A stretch of DNA of 64,000 nt, from NCBI RefSeq assembly GCF_900156815.1, contig NZ_FTOT01000003.1:310001-374000 (forward strand), read 5' to 3'. Positions 18,168-27,232 of this stretch are shown here, piece after piece. Below the pieces are notes generated by a model. It did no database searches and was not told the origin of the DNA. It was given only the letters and a program-made list of their open reading frames with translations. Origin of the DNA: Gemmobacter megaterium. GTDB lineage: Bacteria > Pseudomonadota > Alphaproteobacteria > Rhodobacterales > Rhodobacteraceae. The position numbers and the translations under genes are program-made. The stretch's first letter is position 1. Each line of letters opens with the position of its first letter.

Positions 18168-18626
18168 TCAGGCCCCGGTCGCCAGGGCCTCGTCAATGAT
18201 CGTCCGCAGGCGGTTGCGGTAATCGGCAGGCAGATTCAGCGCCTCTGCTCCCTTGTAGATCGGCCCGACATAGCTGTCGGTAGGTTTGTGCGGCCCGCGA
18301 TCATCGGGGATGTAGTAGGTGACTGTCTGATAGTCGTTTCCGTCCAGTCCTTTGACCACAACGGGCTTCAAGGCCCAGCGGCGTTCCTTGACCCCGGCGG
18401 AGTCGTCCAGCGCGGCGCGGTCCTGCTCGGACATCTCGTAATGCACACCCCAGGTAACGGCGGCGGGATCCTCGATCAGGGTGCAGCCGCCATGGGCGGT
18501 GTCGGTGCATTTGACGAACCGTAACTCGTATCCATCCAGCCGGGCCACGGCCACGGGGCGGGCGCTGGGGCAGGAGGACTGCATCAGGTCGATGTCCATC
18601 AGGTTGCCATAGGCGAAATAGTGCAT
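18168..18626 (-). CDS. Gamma-glutamylcyclotransferase-like protein (AIG2/GGCT fold), key Glu absent
   Basis: This 152-residue protein has the fold's N-terminal glycine motif as FAYGNLM (residues 4-10) and the central GVHYEMSEQDRAALDDSAGV. In characterised GGCT enzymes the position corresponding to Ala77 in LDDSAGV is the catalytic glutamate (human LDEQEGV). The C-terminal YIPDDRGPHKPTDSYVGPIYKGA is typical of bacterial members. It is the last gene of the ABC operon, 27 bp after an ATPase gene. This points to a gamma-glutamyl compound or modified amine as substrate, but the missing Glu makes normal cyclotransferase activity doubtful. Confidence 0.75.
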   Translation of the reverse strand: MHYFAYGNLMDIDLMQSSCPSARPVAVARLDGYELRFVKCTDTAHGGCTLIEDPAAVTWGVHYEMSEQDRAALDDSAGVKERRWALKPVVVKGLDGNDYQTVTYYIPDDRGPHKPTDSYVGPIYKGAEALNLPADYRNRLRTIIDEALATGA

Positions 18627-18653
18627 GAGATCCTCGTCTTCGTTACTGTCGGG

Positions 18654-19664
18654 TCAGGGCTGCGGGCCTTCCCAGGTTTCGGGCAAGGCAGCGGTAGGGC
18701 GCAGGGTGTCCATCTCGGCCACGCGCAGGCATCGTGCGGCGTGTCCGTCCGAGACCACCTGCATCGCAGGGGCTTCGGTGTGGCAGCGGGGCAGGGCAAA
18801 GGGGCAGCGCGGCGCAAAGCGGCAACCGGCCGGCGGATCCACCAGATCGGGGGGGCGGCCGGGAATGGAAATCGGCTGATGCCGCTGGCCGGGCCTGGCA
18901 AGGGCATTGTACAGGCCCAGCGTATAGGGGTGCGACGGGGCGGCCATGATGTCGGCGACGGTGCCTTCCTCGACGACCAGGCCGCCATACATGACAACCA
19001 CGCGATCACAATTCTCGACCACAAGCGCAAGGTCATGGGTGACAAGCAGCATGGCGAACCCCAATTCGCCGCGCAGTGTCCGGATGCGGCGAAAGATCTG
19101 ATCCTGTACGATCACATCCAGCGCGGTGGTCGGTTCGTCGGCCAGCAACACGGGCGGCCGCAGTGCCAGCGCCATGGCGATCAGCACGCGCTGGCGCATC
19201 CCCCCGGAGAACTGGTGCGGATAGTCCCGCGCGCGGCCCGGATCCACGCCGACCAGGGCCAGCAGCTCCGCCACCCGCGCCTCGACCTCGGCTCTGGGCC
19301 AGGTTTCATGCGCGGTGATCGCTTCGGCAATCTGGGCGCCGACCCGCTTGACCGGGTTCAGCGCGTTCAGCGCGCTTTGGGCGATCATGGCGATGCCCTT
19401 CCAGCGGGCCCGGCGCCAGGCTTCGGCGCCGGCTGTCACCAGATCGGTGCCGTCGAACCGGATCGCACCGCCCGTGATGGTCGCGTTGCGCGGCATCACC
19501 CCCATGATGGCCTTGAGCAGTGTGCTTTTTCCGCAGCCGGATTCGCCGACAATACCGATTGCCTCGCCACCTGCGACCCGCAGGCGGATGTCGGTCAGGG
19601 CCGCCGCAGGCCCGGCATCGGTTGCATACCGCAGATCCAGCCCGTCGATGTGCAGGATTGTCAT
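18654..19664 (-). CDS. ABC transporter ATP-binding protein (oligopeptide/nickel family, DppD-like)
   Basis: This 336-residue ATPase has Walker [10 protein letters not shown], signature FSGGMRQRV, Walker [13 protein letters not shown] and H-loop VTHDLAL. The C-terminal extension [15 protein letters not shown] holds the cysteines that in oligopeptide-type ATPases bind an iron-sulfur cluster. Its start lies 2 bp after the permease stop. It pairs with the second ATPase at 21504-22526. Confidence 0.92.
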   Translation of the reverse strand: MTILHIDGLDLRYATDAGPAAALTDIRLRVAGGEAIGIVGESGCGKSTLLKAIMGVMPRNATITGGAIRFDGTDLVTAGAEAWRRARWKGIAMIAQSALNALNPVKRVGAQIAEAITAHETWPRAEVEARVAELLALVGVDPGRARDYPHQFSGGMRQRVLIAMALALRPPVLLADEPTTALDVIVQDQIFRRIRTLRGELGFAMLLVTHDLALVVENCDRVVVMYGGLVVEEGTVADIMAAPSHPYTLGLYNALARPGQRHQPISIPGRPPDLVDPPAGCRFAPRCPFALPRCHTEAPAMQVVSDGHAARCLRVAEMDTLRPTAALPETWEGPQP

Positions 19665-19666
19665 GG

Positions 19667-20527
19667 CTAGATCCCCTTGAGGCGCGGGTTCAGCACCTCC
19701 TCATAGGCGCGACCGGCAAAGTAGACCGCCGAGACCAGCACCATGATGGCAATCCCCGGAGGCACCACCCACCAGGGCGCGCGATACATCGTCTGCGAGG
19801 CATAGGCGTCGTACAGGATCGAGCCCCAGGTGATGGATTGCGGGTCGCCAAAGCCCAGAAAGCCGATGCTGGCCTCGGTAATGATCGCCCAGGCCAGGGC
19901 AAAGGCGGTGTTGACCAGTGCAAGCGGCAAGACGTTCGGTGCGACTTCGCGGTACAGGATCGCCAGATCGCTGGCGCCGGTGATGCGGGCGGCGGCGACA
20001 AAGGGCATTTCGCGCAGGCTCAGCACCTGGGCTCGGATCACCCGCGCGGTCGAGCGCCACATCACCAGCGTCATGGCAATGACGATCGTTGTCAGGCTGC
20101 GCCCGCTGAGCGACAGCACAACGATGATGAAGGGCAAGAACGGCAGGCCCAGAAAGACGTCCGTGATGCGCATCAGGATACTGTCGATCCGCCCGCCGAA
20201 ATATCCGGCGATCAGCCCGATGTTCAGCCCGATGGCGACAGTCCCCAAGGCCGTCAGGCCACCCACGATCAGCGCCGGCCGGGCGCCGTGCAGCATCTGG
20301 CTGGCAATATCGCGGCCCATGAGGGTGGTGCCCAGCCAGTGGTCCCACGATGGCCCGGCGAGCCGCAGCAGCTTGCGGTCCGGGCCATAGTTGCGCACCA
20401 TCGGATCATGCGGAGCGATCAACGGGCCGAAGATTGCCAGGGCGACGAAAATGCCCAGCACGATCAGGCTGAATCGTCCTGTCGGGGTTTTCCACACGGC
20501 TTTGAGGAAGGTGAAGATGATCTGCAT
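19667..20527 (-). CDS. ABC transporter permease (DppC-like)
   Basis: This 286-residue inner-membrane permease has one N-terminal segment followed by the binding-protein-dependent transport domain. The [18 protein letters not shown] segment and the EAA loop [20 protein letters not shown] are typical of the DppC/OppC group. ATG 20527 is chosen because the following [21 protein letters not shown] is the standard N terminus. The DppB-like gene ends 8 bp upstream. Confidence 0.92.
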   Translation of the reverse strand: MQIIFTFLKAVWKTPTGRFSLIVLGIFVALAIFGPLIAPHDPMVRNYGPDRKLLRLAGPSWDHWLGTTLMGRDIASQMLHGARPALIVGGLTALGTVAIGLNIGLIAGYFGGRIDSILMRITDVFLGLPFLPFIIVVLSLSGRSLTTIVIAMTLVMWRSTARVIRAQVLSLREMPFVAAARITGASDLAILYREVAPNVLPLALVNTAFALAWAIITEASIGFLGFGDPQSITWGSILYDAYASQTMYRAPWWVVPPGIAIMVLVSAVYFAGRAYEEVLNPRLKGI

Positions 20528-20535
20528 GGCGTCCC

Positions 20536-21507
20536 TCAGCGATAGACGATGCGGGGATCGAGCAGACCGTACAGCAGGTCGGCCACGAAGGTTCCCAGAA
20601 TGGTCAGCACGGCGATCAGCAGGAATGCGCCCTGCACCACGGGGTAGTCCGACCGCGTGATCGCCTCGATCATCAACAGGCCAAGGCCGGGCCAACTGAA
20701 GACGGATTCAATGACAACCGATCCTGCAACCGCCCAACCCAGGATCATCGGTAGCGTGGTCGCCAGTGGCAGCAGCGAATTGCGCATCGCATGGCCATAC
20801 AGAACCTGCCGTTCTGTCAGGCCCTTCATCCGAGCCAGTTCGACATAATCCTCGCCAATGGTGGACAGCATGGTCGAACGCATCAGCAGCAGCGGAAAGC
20901 ATAGCTGATAGCAGGTGTTGACCAGAAACGGCAGCGCCAGGTGATGGAGGAAATCCCAGGTCAGATACATGCGCCAGGTGGGGTCAGGGAATTTGCCCGG
21001 TGTCACGATATGGCCGGTGGGAAACCACCCCAGCGTGATGGAGAACAGCAGGATGGCCAGCATCGACAACCAGAACAGCGGCGCCGATTGCACGGCGGTG
21101 GCGAACAGAACCACGCTGCCCTCGGCCTTGCCGCCCCGGTGCCAGGCGATCAGGGCGCCCCCAAAGGCACCGATGACATAGGCCGCGATCATCGACGGCA
21201 GGATCAGCAGCAAGGTGTTCACCAGCCGCAACTCGATCATGTCCCAGACCGGGGCGGATGTGCGGAACGACATGCCGAAATCCAGCACGGCCAGATTGCG
21301 CAGATAGGCCAGATATTGCGTGAACAGCGGCTGATCCAGGCCAAAGCGGCGGCGCATCGCCTCGCGGGCGGCCTCATCCAGTGCGGGGCTGATCACCGTC
21401 GCTGTGGGGTCGCCCGGCAACATGCGGAACAGAAAGAACATCAGGGTGATCATCGCAAACAGCGTGACCGCCATGTAGAACAGTCGTCTCAGGATATAGC
21501 GGGTCAT
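20536..21507 (-). CDS. ABC transporter permease (DppB-like)
   Basis: This 323-residue permease starts MTRYILRRLFYMAVTLFAMITLMFFLFRMLPGDPT, the DppB/OppB N terminus, and has about six segments. The EAA loop lies around VELARMKGLTERQVLYGHAMRNSLLP. ATG 21507 overlaps the upstream ATPase stop by four bases, so the genes are translationally coupled. Confidence 0.92.
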   Translation of the reverse strand: MTRYILRRLFYMAVTLFAMITLMFFLFRMLPGDPTATVISPALDEAAREAMRRRFGLDQPLFTQYLAYLRNLAVLDFGMSFRTSAPVWDMIELRLVNTLLLILPSMIAAYVIGAFGGALIAWHRGGKAEGSVVLFATAVQSAPLFWLSMLAILLFSITLGWFPTGHIVTPGKFPDPTWRMYLTWDFLHHLALPFLVNTCYQLCFPLLLMRSTMLSTIGEDYVELARMKGLTERQVLYGHAMRNSLLPLATTLPMILGWAVAGSVVIESVFSWPGLGLLMIEAITRSDYPVVQGAFLLIAVLTILGTFVADLLYGLLDPRIVYR

Positions 21508-22526
21508 GCCGTGGCCCCTGTCGCGGGATGGTGGCAGGCGACGTGCCAGCGGGAAGAGCCGGTCATCGTCGGCTCTGTCGAACGGCACAGGTCCGAGGCG
21601 CGCGGGCAGCGGGGGGCAAAGCGGCAGCCGGGCGGGATCTGCGCGGCATCCGGGATGGCGCCCGAAATCTCGGGCGGCGGGCGCTTGCCCCCCGGCACCG
21701 CCACCGGAATGGCCGACACAAGCGCAGCCGTATAGGGGTGGCGCGGGGCGGCCAGAACCTGATCGACTGGCCCGATCTCTACGATCCGGCCCAGATACAT
21801 GATGGCGATCCGGTCACAGATCGCACCCACGGTGGCGAGATCATGGGTGATGTACAGCAGCGAGATGTTGCGTTCGGCAACCAGCCGCTTCAACAGCCGG
21901 ATGATGCCCCACTTGATCGACACATCCAGCATCGAGATCGGTTCATCCGCCACCAGAACCGAAGGATCGAGCACGATGGCGCGGGCGATGCACACCCGTT
22001 GCCGCTGACCCCCCGAGAGTTGATGCGGATGGCGGGTCAGGAACTGCGCAGCCGGGGTCAGGCCAGCCTGTTCCAGCGCCACTGTCACACGCGCATACAG
22101 ATCGGGCCCGCGCTTGTGCCCCTGATAGATCAGCGGACGCGCAATGATTTCGGAAATCGTCAGATAGGGGTTCAGCGAGCCATAGGGATCCTGAAACACC
22201 ATCTGCACCCGGCGATGAAAGGCACGCCGATCGGTGCGGCGCAGGGCCATGGCATCTTCGCTGCCGATCCGCACCGAACCCGCCGCGGGCTCTTCCAGTC
22301 CGACAAGCAGGCGGCCCGTGGTGGATTTGCCGCAGCCGGATTCCCCCACCAACCCCAGAACCTCGCCGGGCGCCAGATCGAAGCTGACGCCGTCCACCGC
22401 GCGCAGCCGCAGCGGCTGGCGGCCACGCAGCCGGTCCATCAGCCCTGCCTGCATCGTGTAGTGGCGGGCAAGATCGCGCACTTCGATCATGGCAGACGCC
22501 GCGGTGTCATGGGCGCAGGGTGACAT
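21504..22526 (-). CDS. ABC transporter ATP-binding protein (DppF-like)
   Basis: This 340-residue ATPase has Walker [10 protein letters not shown], signature LSGGQRQRV, Walker B VLVADEPISMLD and a C-terminal [15 protein letters not shown] cluster region. ATG 22526 has GGA-type pairing upstream; ATG 22490 (starting MIEVRDLARHY) is closer to the family's usual N terminus but lacks a ribosome site, so the true start is open. It heads the ABC operon and is divergent from lysR with the shared operator between. The operon encodes no binding protein; the protein at 14684 is the best candidate partner. Confidence 0.88.
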   Translation of the reverse strand: MSPCAHDTAASAMIEVRDLARHYTMQAGLMDRLRGRQPLRLRAVDGVSFDLAPGEVLGLVGESGCGKSTTGRLLVGLEEPAAGSVRIGSEDAMALRRTDRRAFHRRVQMVFQDPYGSLNPYLTISEIIARPLIYQGHKRGPDLYARVTVALEQAGLTPAAQFLTRHPHQLSGGQRQRVCIARAIVLDPSVLVADEPISMLDVSIKWGIIRLLKRLVAERNISLLYITHDLATVGAICDRIAIMYLGRIVEIGPVDQVLAAPRHPYTAALVSAIPVAVPGGKRPPPEISGAIPDAAQIPPGCRFAPRCPRASDLCRSTEPTMTGSSRWHVACHHPATGATA

Positions 22527-22629
22527 GGCATTCCGGGTCTGCTCCTCTCCAGAAGGTGGGGCATGTACCCCCTTGCCGGCAGACTGCCCCGGCAACGAAA
22601 GATTGTATATTGCAGTGTCATGCGCTAAT

Positions 22630-22646
22630 CATTCCAAAACGGAATG
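22630..22646. promoter_or_regulatory. Operator CATTCC-N5-GGAATG (LysR-type, shared)
   Basis: A second exact copy of the inverted-repeat arms and spacing seen at 14544-14560. It lies 20 bp before the lysR ATG and about 104 bp before the ATPase start at 22526. That position would allow autorepression of lysR and activation of the ABC operon. Confidence 0.7.
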
Positions 22647-22666
22647 CACCTGCCCGGAAGGCCGCC

Positions 22667-23575
22667 ATGCGCCGCACGCTTCCCTCGACCCGCGACCTGT
22701 GCTGTTTCGAAGCTGTCGTGCGCAACGGGTCTGTCACCCGTGCAGCCGCAGAACTGAACATGACACAAAGCGCAGTCAGCCGCCGGTTGGGCTATCTGGA
22801 GGATTTGCTGGGCCAACGGCTGTTTTTGCGGGAGCGCCAGCGCATCATTCCCACGCCCGCTGCGCGCGATTACGCGGATTCCCTGCGCGGGCTGTTGAAC
22901 GAGATCGAGGTTGCCACCACCCGGATGTTGACCGAAGGGCGGCAGGGGGGCGTGCTGACCCTGGGCTGCCTGCCCACCTTTGGCTCGCGCTGGCTGGTGC
23001 CGCGTCTGAACCGCTTTCTGTCGACACATCCGACCATCGACATCAACCTTGTGTCCAAGATCCGCCGTTTCGATTTTGACAGCGAGGATATTCAGGCCGC
23101 CATCTATTTCGGCCCTGCCGTTTGGCCCAATTGCAACATGCGCCACCTGATGGGCGAAAGCGTGATCCCGGTCGCGGCGCCGTCGCTGATGACCGGCGCG
23201 TCGCTGCCAGAATTGTTGCGTGGCGCCCCGCTGATCCAGCATACCACACGACCCACGCTGTGGCGGGAATGGCTGGCCCATGCCGGCATCGGCACCCTGA
23301 ATGGAGAAGCGGGGCCGAAGTTCGAATTCTATTCGCTGGTGATCGAGGCGGCGGTGGCCGGGATCGGCTTTGCGCTGCTGCCCGAATTTCTGGTCCAGCG
23401 CGAAATCGACTCCGGCGCGCTTGTCAGGGTAAGTGACAATGCGATGCCCTGCACCGACAGCTACTATTATGTCTATCCCGACCGCTACCGGGAAAGCCAT
23501 AACGTGCAGGTCTTTGGCAACTGGCTGTTCAAGGAAATGAACGCGCCAGATCCTGCATTTCAGACGGCGGTATAA
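22667..23575 (+). CDS. LysR family transcriptional regulator
   Basis: This 302-residue regulator has an N-terminal winged helix (residues 9-66: FEAVVRNGSVTRAAAELNMTQSAVSRRLGYLEDLLGQRLF in two contiguous parts) and a ligand-binding domain from about 90. GcvA-like features are RRTLPSTRDLCCFEAV and a C-terminal NWLFKEMN. ATG 22667 is chosen for its GGAAG site and normal N terminus. It most likely controls the divergent ABC operon and the remote binding-protein gene through the shared palindrome. It overlaps the convergent SDR gene by 16 bp. Confidence 0.9.
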   Translation: MRRTLPSTRDLCCFEAVVRNGSVTRAAAELNMTQSAVSRRLGYLEDLLGQRLFLRERQRIIPTPAARDYADSLRGLLNEIEVATTRMLTEGRQGGVLTLGCLPTFGSRWLVPRLNRFLSTHPTIDINLVSKIRRFDFDSEDIQAAIYFGPAVWPNCNMRHLMGESVIPVAAPSLMTGASLPELLRGAPLIQHTTRPTLWREWLAHAGIGTLNGEAGPKFEFYSLVIEAAVAGIGFALLPEFLVQREIDSGALVRVSDNAMPCTDSYYYVYPDRYRESHNVQVFGNWLFKEMNAPDPAFQTAV

Positions 23576-24309
23576 CCGCCATCCACCAGATGATGGCTGC
23601 CCGTGACAAAGGCGGCCTCCGCCGACAGCAGCCAGACGATCAGGGCGGCCACTTCATCGGCGGTGCCCCAGCGGCCCAACAGGTGCTGTGCTGCGATGTG
23701 ATCGCGGCGCGCCGCGTCCATGCGTCCGTCTTGCAGCGGTGTGTCGATGAAACCGGGGCCGACCGAATTGACCCGGATGCCCATGGCCGCGCCATCGGCA
23801 GCGGCGGATTTGGTCAACCCGATCAGCGCGTGCTTTGATGCTGCGTAATGCGCGAACCGCGCCGAGGCGACCGTGCCCATCACCGAGGCGACATTCACCA
23901 CCGCCCCACCGCCTGCGGCAGCCATGACGGGAAACGCCGCGTTCATCATGAAGAACGCACCGTCCAGATTGACCGCCATCACACGCCGCCAATCCGCGAT
24001 CGACACCTGCCCCATCGGTGCCCCTGCGCCCGTGATGCCCGCGCTGTTCACCAGCAGGCGCACCGGCCCCAGTTCGGCGCCCGCATGGGCAACGGCCGAT
24101 TGGACGGCGTCGGCGTCGGTCACATCCAGCGGCAGTGCAAGAACTCTGGCGCCCTGTGCCGTCAGTGCGGCGGCGGTGGTGGCAAGGGCCGCAGGGTTCA
24201 GATCGGCCAGCGCAACAGCCGCACCTTGGGCAGCCAGTCGTCGTGCGACCGCCGCGCCAATCCCCGAGGCGCCGCCGGTGATCAGGGCGGTCCGTCCTTC
24301 AAGGCCCAT
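23560..24309 (-). CDS. Short-chain dehydrogenase/reductase
   Basis: This 249-residue NAD(P)-dependent oxidoreductase has cofactor motif TGGASGIG, NSAG, catalytic Ser in NVASVMG and the YAASK pair. ATG 24309 overlaps the upstream flavin oxidoreductase stop as TGATG. It is the last gene of the eight-gene catabolic operon that starts with the luciferase-like monooxygenase, and may interconvert an alcohol and ketone in that pathway. Confidence 0.9.
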   Translation of the reverse strand: MGLEGRTALITGGASGIGAAVARRLAAQGAAVALADLNPAALATTAAALTAQGARVLALPLDVTDADAVQSAVAHAGAELGPVRLLVNSAGITGAGAPMGQVSIADWRRVMAVNLDGAFFMMNAAFPVMAAAGGGAVVNVASVMGTVASARFAHYAASKHALIGLTKSAAADGAAMGIRVNSVGPGFIDTPLQDGRMDAARRDHIAAQHLLGRWGTADEVAALIVWLLSAEAAFVTGSHHLVDGGYTAV

Positions 24310-25445
24310 CACGCCCCCGATGCGCGCAGGCTGGCAACGCGGCGTTCCAGCCACCAGCCATGTTGTTCGGGCCATTGATCAAAGCCGTCCTCGCCCAGGG
24401 CCCGGCGCGCGTGCAGCGGCCAGTTGGGGTTCTCCAGCGCCTCACGGCCAATCGCGATCAGATCGGCGCGGCCCTCTTGCAGGATGGTTTCCGCCAGATC
24501 CGGCGTGGTGATCAGCCCCACAGCCATGCTGGCGATGCCCGCCTCGTGCCGCATGGCTTCGGCAAAGGGCACCTGAAAGCCGGGGCCGCGCGGGATGCGT
24601 GCCGCCGTTGCCCCGCCGGAAATTCCGCCCGAGGAACAGTCGATCACATCGACCCCCACCTCTTTCAGCGCGCGCGCAAAGGCGATGGTGTCCTCGAGCT
24701 GAATTCCTTCGTCCATATGGTCAACCGCCGAAACCCGGACAAAGACGGGGCGGTCGTCGGGCCAGATATCCCTCAGGATTTCAGCGATCTCCAGCGGCAG
24801 GCGCATACGGCCCGCGCGATCTCCCCCATAGGCATCGGTCCGGATGTTCGAGACCGGCGACAGGAATTCATGGATCAGGTAGCCGTGCGCCGCGTGCAAT
24901 TCCACGACATCGAACCCGGCGGCCAGGGCGCGGCGCGCGGCAGAGGCGTAGTCGTCCTTCAACTGCGCAATATCGGCAAGCGACATTTCCTGCGGCACCG
25001 GCCAGCCATCGGCCATCGCCACCGCAGAGGGTCCGATGACCGTCCATTGCGCCTCGGCCCGTTCGGCAAGGTCGTTGGCATCCAGCGGCGTGCTGCCATG
25101 CCAGGGGCGGCGCGTGGCGCCTTTGCGTCCGGCATGGCCCAGTTGAATCCCCGCTGCGGCCCCCTGGGACTTGACGAAATCGACGATCCGGGCAAGCGGC
25201 GCGATATGCCCATCTTCCCACAACCCCAGATCGCCGGGGGTTCCGCGCCCCTCGGGGGTGATGCAGGTGGCCTCGACAAACACCAGCCCGGCGCCACCCA
25301 CGGCAAAGCGGCCATATTGCACCAGGTGCCAGTCGGTCGGGTAGCCGTCCGGCGTGGCCGAATACTGGCACATCGGCGAAATCACGATGCGGTTGCGCAG
25401 GGTAAGCCCGCGCAGCGTCGCAGGAGAGGTCAGCAAGGGCGCCAT
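24309..25445 (-). CDS. NADH:flavin oxidoreductase, Old Yellow Enzyme family (YqjM type)
   Basis: This 378-residue TIM-barrel FMN enzyme has the YqjM-class cysteine motif SPMCQYSA near residue 25, QLGHAGRKG, the substrate-binding pair in LHAAHGYLIHEFLSP, and VRVSAVDHMDEG. It would reduce an activated C=C bond (enone). It sits between YCII and SDR genes in the minus-strand operon, 6 bp from the former. Confidence 0.92.
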   Translation of the reverse strand: MAPLLTSPATLRGLTLRNRIVISPMCQYSATPDGYPTDWHLVQYGRFAVGGAGLVFVEATCITPEGRGTPGDLGLWEDGHIAPLARIVDFVKSQGAAAGIQLGHAGRKGATRRPWHGSTPLDANDLAERAEAQWTVIGPSAVAMADGWPVPQEMSLADIAQLKDDYASAARRALAAGFDVVELHAAHGYLIHEFLSPVSNIRTDAYGGDRAGRMRLPLEIAEILRDIWPDDRPVFVRVSAVDHMDEGIQLEDTIAFARALKEVGVDVIDCSSGGISGGATAARIPRGPGFQVPFAEAMRHEAGIASMAVGLITTPDLAETILQEGRADLIAIGREALENPNWPLHARRALGEDGFDQWPEQHGWWLERRVASLRASGA

Positions 25446-25451
25446 GGGGTA

Positions 25452-25721
25452 TCAGCCTTTCAGATCGCCGATCGAGGGGGTGAATCCCATCGGATCGTAG
25501 TCAGCGATCCCTGCCGTGACAAACGGATCTTCGGCCAGCAGGGCCATGGCCGCTGCGCGGGTTTCGGCGCGCAGCAGGATCAGCCCGCCGATTGCCGGGT
25601 CGCGCCGGCCGGCGGAGATCACTGTGCCACTGGCAACAGCGGCCTTCAACCAGTCGCGGTGGGCGGCCAGAACCTCGGCCGGGATGTCTTTCTTGTAGGT
25701 GCTGGGGCAGGCGAACAGCAT
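25452..25721 (-). CDS. YCII-related (YciI-like) small protein
   Basis: This 89-residue alpha/beta-barrel protein of the YCII family has the His-Asp pair in AAHRDWL and the C-terminal ADYDPMGF typical of the fold. Members are linked to dehalogenation-type or isomerase-like chemistry, but most have no proven role. Tight spacing (12 bp and 6 bp) places it in the catabolic operon. Confidence 0.8.
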   Translation of the reverse strand: MLFACPSTYKKDIPAEVLAAHRDWLKAAVASGTVISAGRRDPAIGGLILLRAETRAAAMALLAEDPFVTAGIADYDPMGFTPSIGDLKG

Positions 25722-25733
25722 GAAGCTTCCCTT

Positions 25734-26498
25734 TCAGATCGCGACGCGGCCGCCATCGCAGGCGATGATCTGGCCGGTGACATAGGCGGAATGGTCAGAT
25801 GCCAGGAACAGCGCCAGTCCCGCGATATCGTCGGGCGTGCCGATCCGGCGCAGGGGGATGACCGCCAGCCGTTCGGCGGTGCTGGCCTGATCCAGAACCG
25901 GGCGGATCATCGGCGTGTCGATGGTGCCTGGAGCGATGGCGTTGACGCGGATGCCATGTTCGCCCAGCGAATGGGCCAGCGCGCGGGTCAGCGATACCAG
26001 ACCGCCCTTGCTGGCGGTATAGGCATCAATGTTCTTTTGCCCGACCACACCGGCAATCGAGGTGTTGAAGATGATCGACCCGGCCTTGCGATCCAGCATC
26101 GGCTCGCCGAGGTATTTCGTCATCAGGAACGCACCCGTCAGGTTGATGCGCAGGATCGCGTCCCAGTCTTCGAGCGGGGTGTCAAAGATACTGGCCATCT
26201 TGAACCGGCCATGTTCCGAATAGCCGATGCCCGCATTGTTGAACAGGATATGCGGGGTGCCGACCTCTGCCAGAATGCGGTCGCAGGCGGCGCGGACCTG
26301 GGGTTCCTGCCCCAGATCGCAGGCGACAAAGCGCACATCCCCCAGCGAGGACAGGTCGGCCACCGCCTTTTCCCCCTGTTCGGCGTTCCAGTCGACGATG
26401 ACCACGCGAGCGCCTTCGGTCAGGAACAGGCGGGAACTGGCCAGACCCTGGCCGCTTGCTCCGCCGGAAATGACGGCGATCTTGTCCTTGAGCAGCAT
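25734..26498 (-). CDS. Short-chain dehydrogenase/reductase
   Basis: This 254-residue SDR has cofactor motif SGGASGQG (the usual GxxxGxG), acidic D at the end of beta-2 in VDWNAEQG favouring NAD, NNAG, catalytic Ser in NTSIAG and YTASK. It is a second, distinct dehydrogenase of the operon, between ribB and the YCII gene. Confidence 0.9.
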   Translation of the reverse strand: MLLKDKIAVISGGASGQGLASSRLFLTEGARVVIVDWNAEQGEKAVADLSSLGDVRFVACDLGQEPQVRAACDRILAEVGTPHILFNNAGIGYSEHGRFKMASIFDTPLEDWDAILRINLTGAFLMTKYLGEPMLDRKAGSIIFNTSIAGVVGQKNIDAYTASKGGLVSLTRALAHSLGEHGIRVNAIAPGTIDTPMIRPVLDQASTAERLAVIPLRRIGTPDDIAGLALFLASDHSAYVTGQIIACDGGRVAI

Positions 26499-26525
26499 AT
26501 CTTCCTCCCCGAAGAATGCAGGTGG

Positions 26526-27209
26526 TTATTGCGCGGCAATGGCGGCGGCACCGGCCTCCAGCGTGCGACGCAGGGCGATAAGGTCGGCAATGGTGATCCG
26601 GTGCAGGCCATGGCGGGCACCAAAGGCGGCCAGATCGTCGCCCCGCATCACCGTGCCGTCATCGTTGACCAATTCGCAGATCACCCCCACCGGGGGCAGG
26701 TCGGTCAGCCGGCACAGGTCTACCGCCGCTTCGGTATGTCCGTCGCGTTCCAGCACGCCGCCTTGCCGGGCGACCAGCGGAAAGATATGGCCGGGCCGCA
26801 CGAAATCCGCCGGGCGGCTGTCGGGGTCGGCCAGCCCGCGCACCGTGGCGCAGCGGTCGGCGGCCGAAATGCCGGTCGTGGTGCCCATGCGCCAATCGAC
26901 GCTGACCGTGAAGGCCGTGGCAAAGGGCGCATCATTGCGTGCCACCATCGGCGGCAAGTCCAGCCGCGCGGCAATTTCGGGCATCAGCGGTGCGCAGACG
27001 ATGCCCGAGGTGTGGCGTACGATGAACGCCATATCCTGCGGTCGGCAATGCACGGCGGCCATGATCAAGTCGCCTTCGTTCTCGCGGCCATCGTCATCGG
27101 TGACGATCAGCATGGCGCCCTTGGCAAAGGCGTCCAGCGCAGCCCGCAAACCCGGCGGGGCAGCATGGGCAACGATGGCGGGCAAGGGGCAGGCGGAGTG
27201 CGCTGTCAT
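26526..27209 (-). CDS. ribB: 3,4-dihydroxy-2-butanone-4-phosphate synthase (RibB)
   Basis: This 227-residue protein makes the four-carbon riboflavin precursor from ribulose 5-phosphate. Motifs are DDDGRENEGDLI (metal and substrate acids), HTSGIVCAPL, TGISAADR and GHTEAAVDL. There is no GTP cyclohydrolase II domain. Its position inside a catabolic operon containing a luciferase-like monooxygenase and an Old Yellow Enzyme suggests it raises flavin supply when the pathway is on; a separate housekeeping copy is expected elsewhere. Confidence 0.92.
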   Translation of the reverse strand: MTAHSACPLPAIVAHAAPPGLRAALDAFAKGAMLIVTDDDGRENEGDLIMAAVHCRPQDMAFIVRHTSGIVCAPLMPEIAARLDLPPMVARNDAPFATAFTVSVDWRMGTTTGISAADRCATVRGLADPDSRPADFVRPGHIFPLVARQGGVLERDGHTEAAVDLCRLTDLPPVGVICELVNDDGTVMRGDDLAAFGARHGLHRITIADLIALRRTLEAGAAAIAAQ

Positions 27210-27232
27210 GGATCGGGCTTTCGGTTCGTGTC

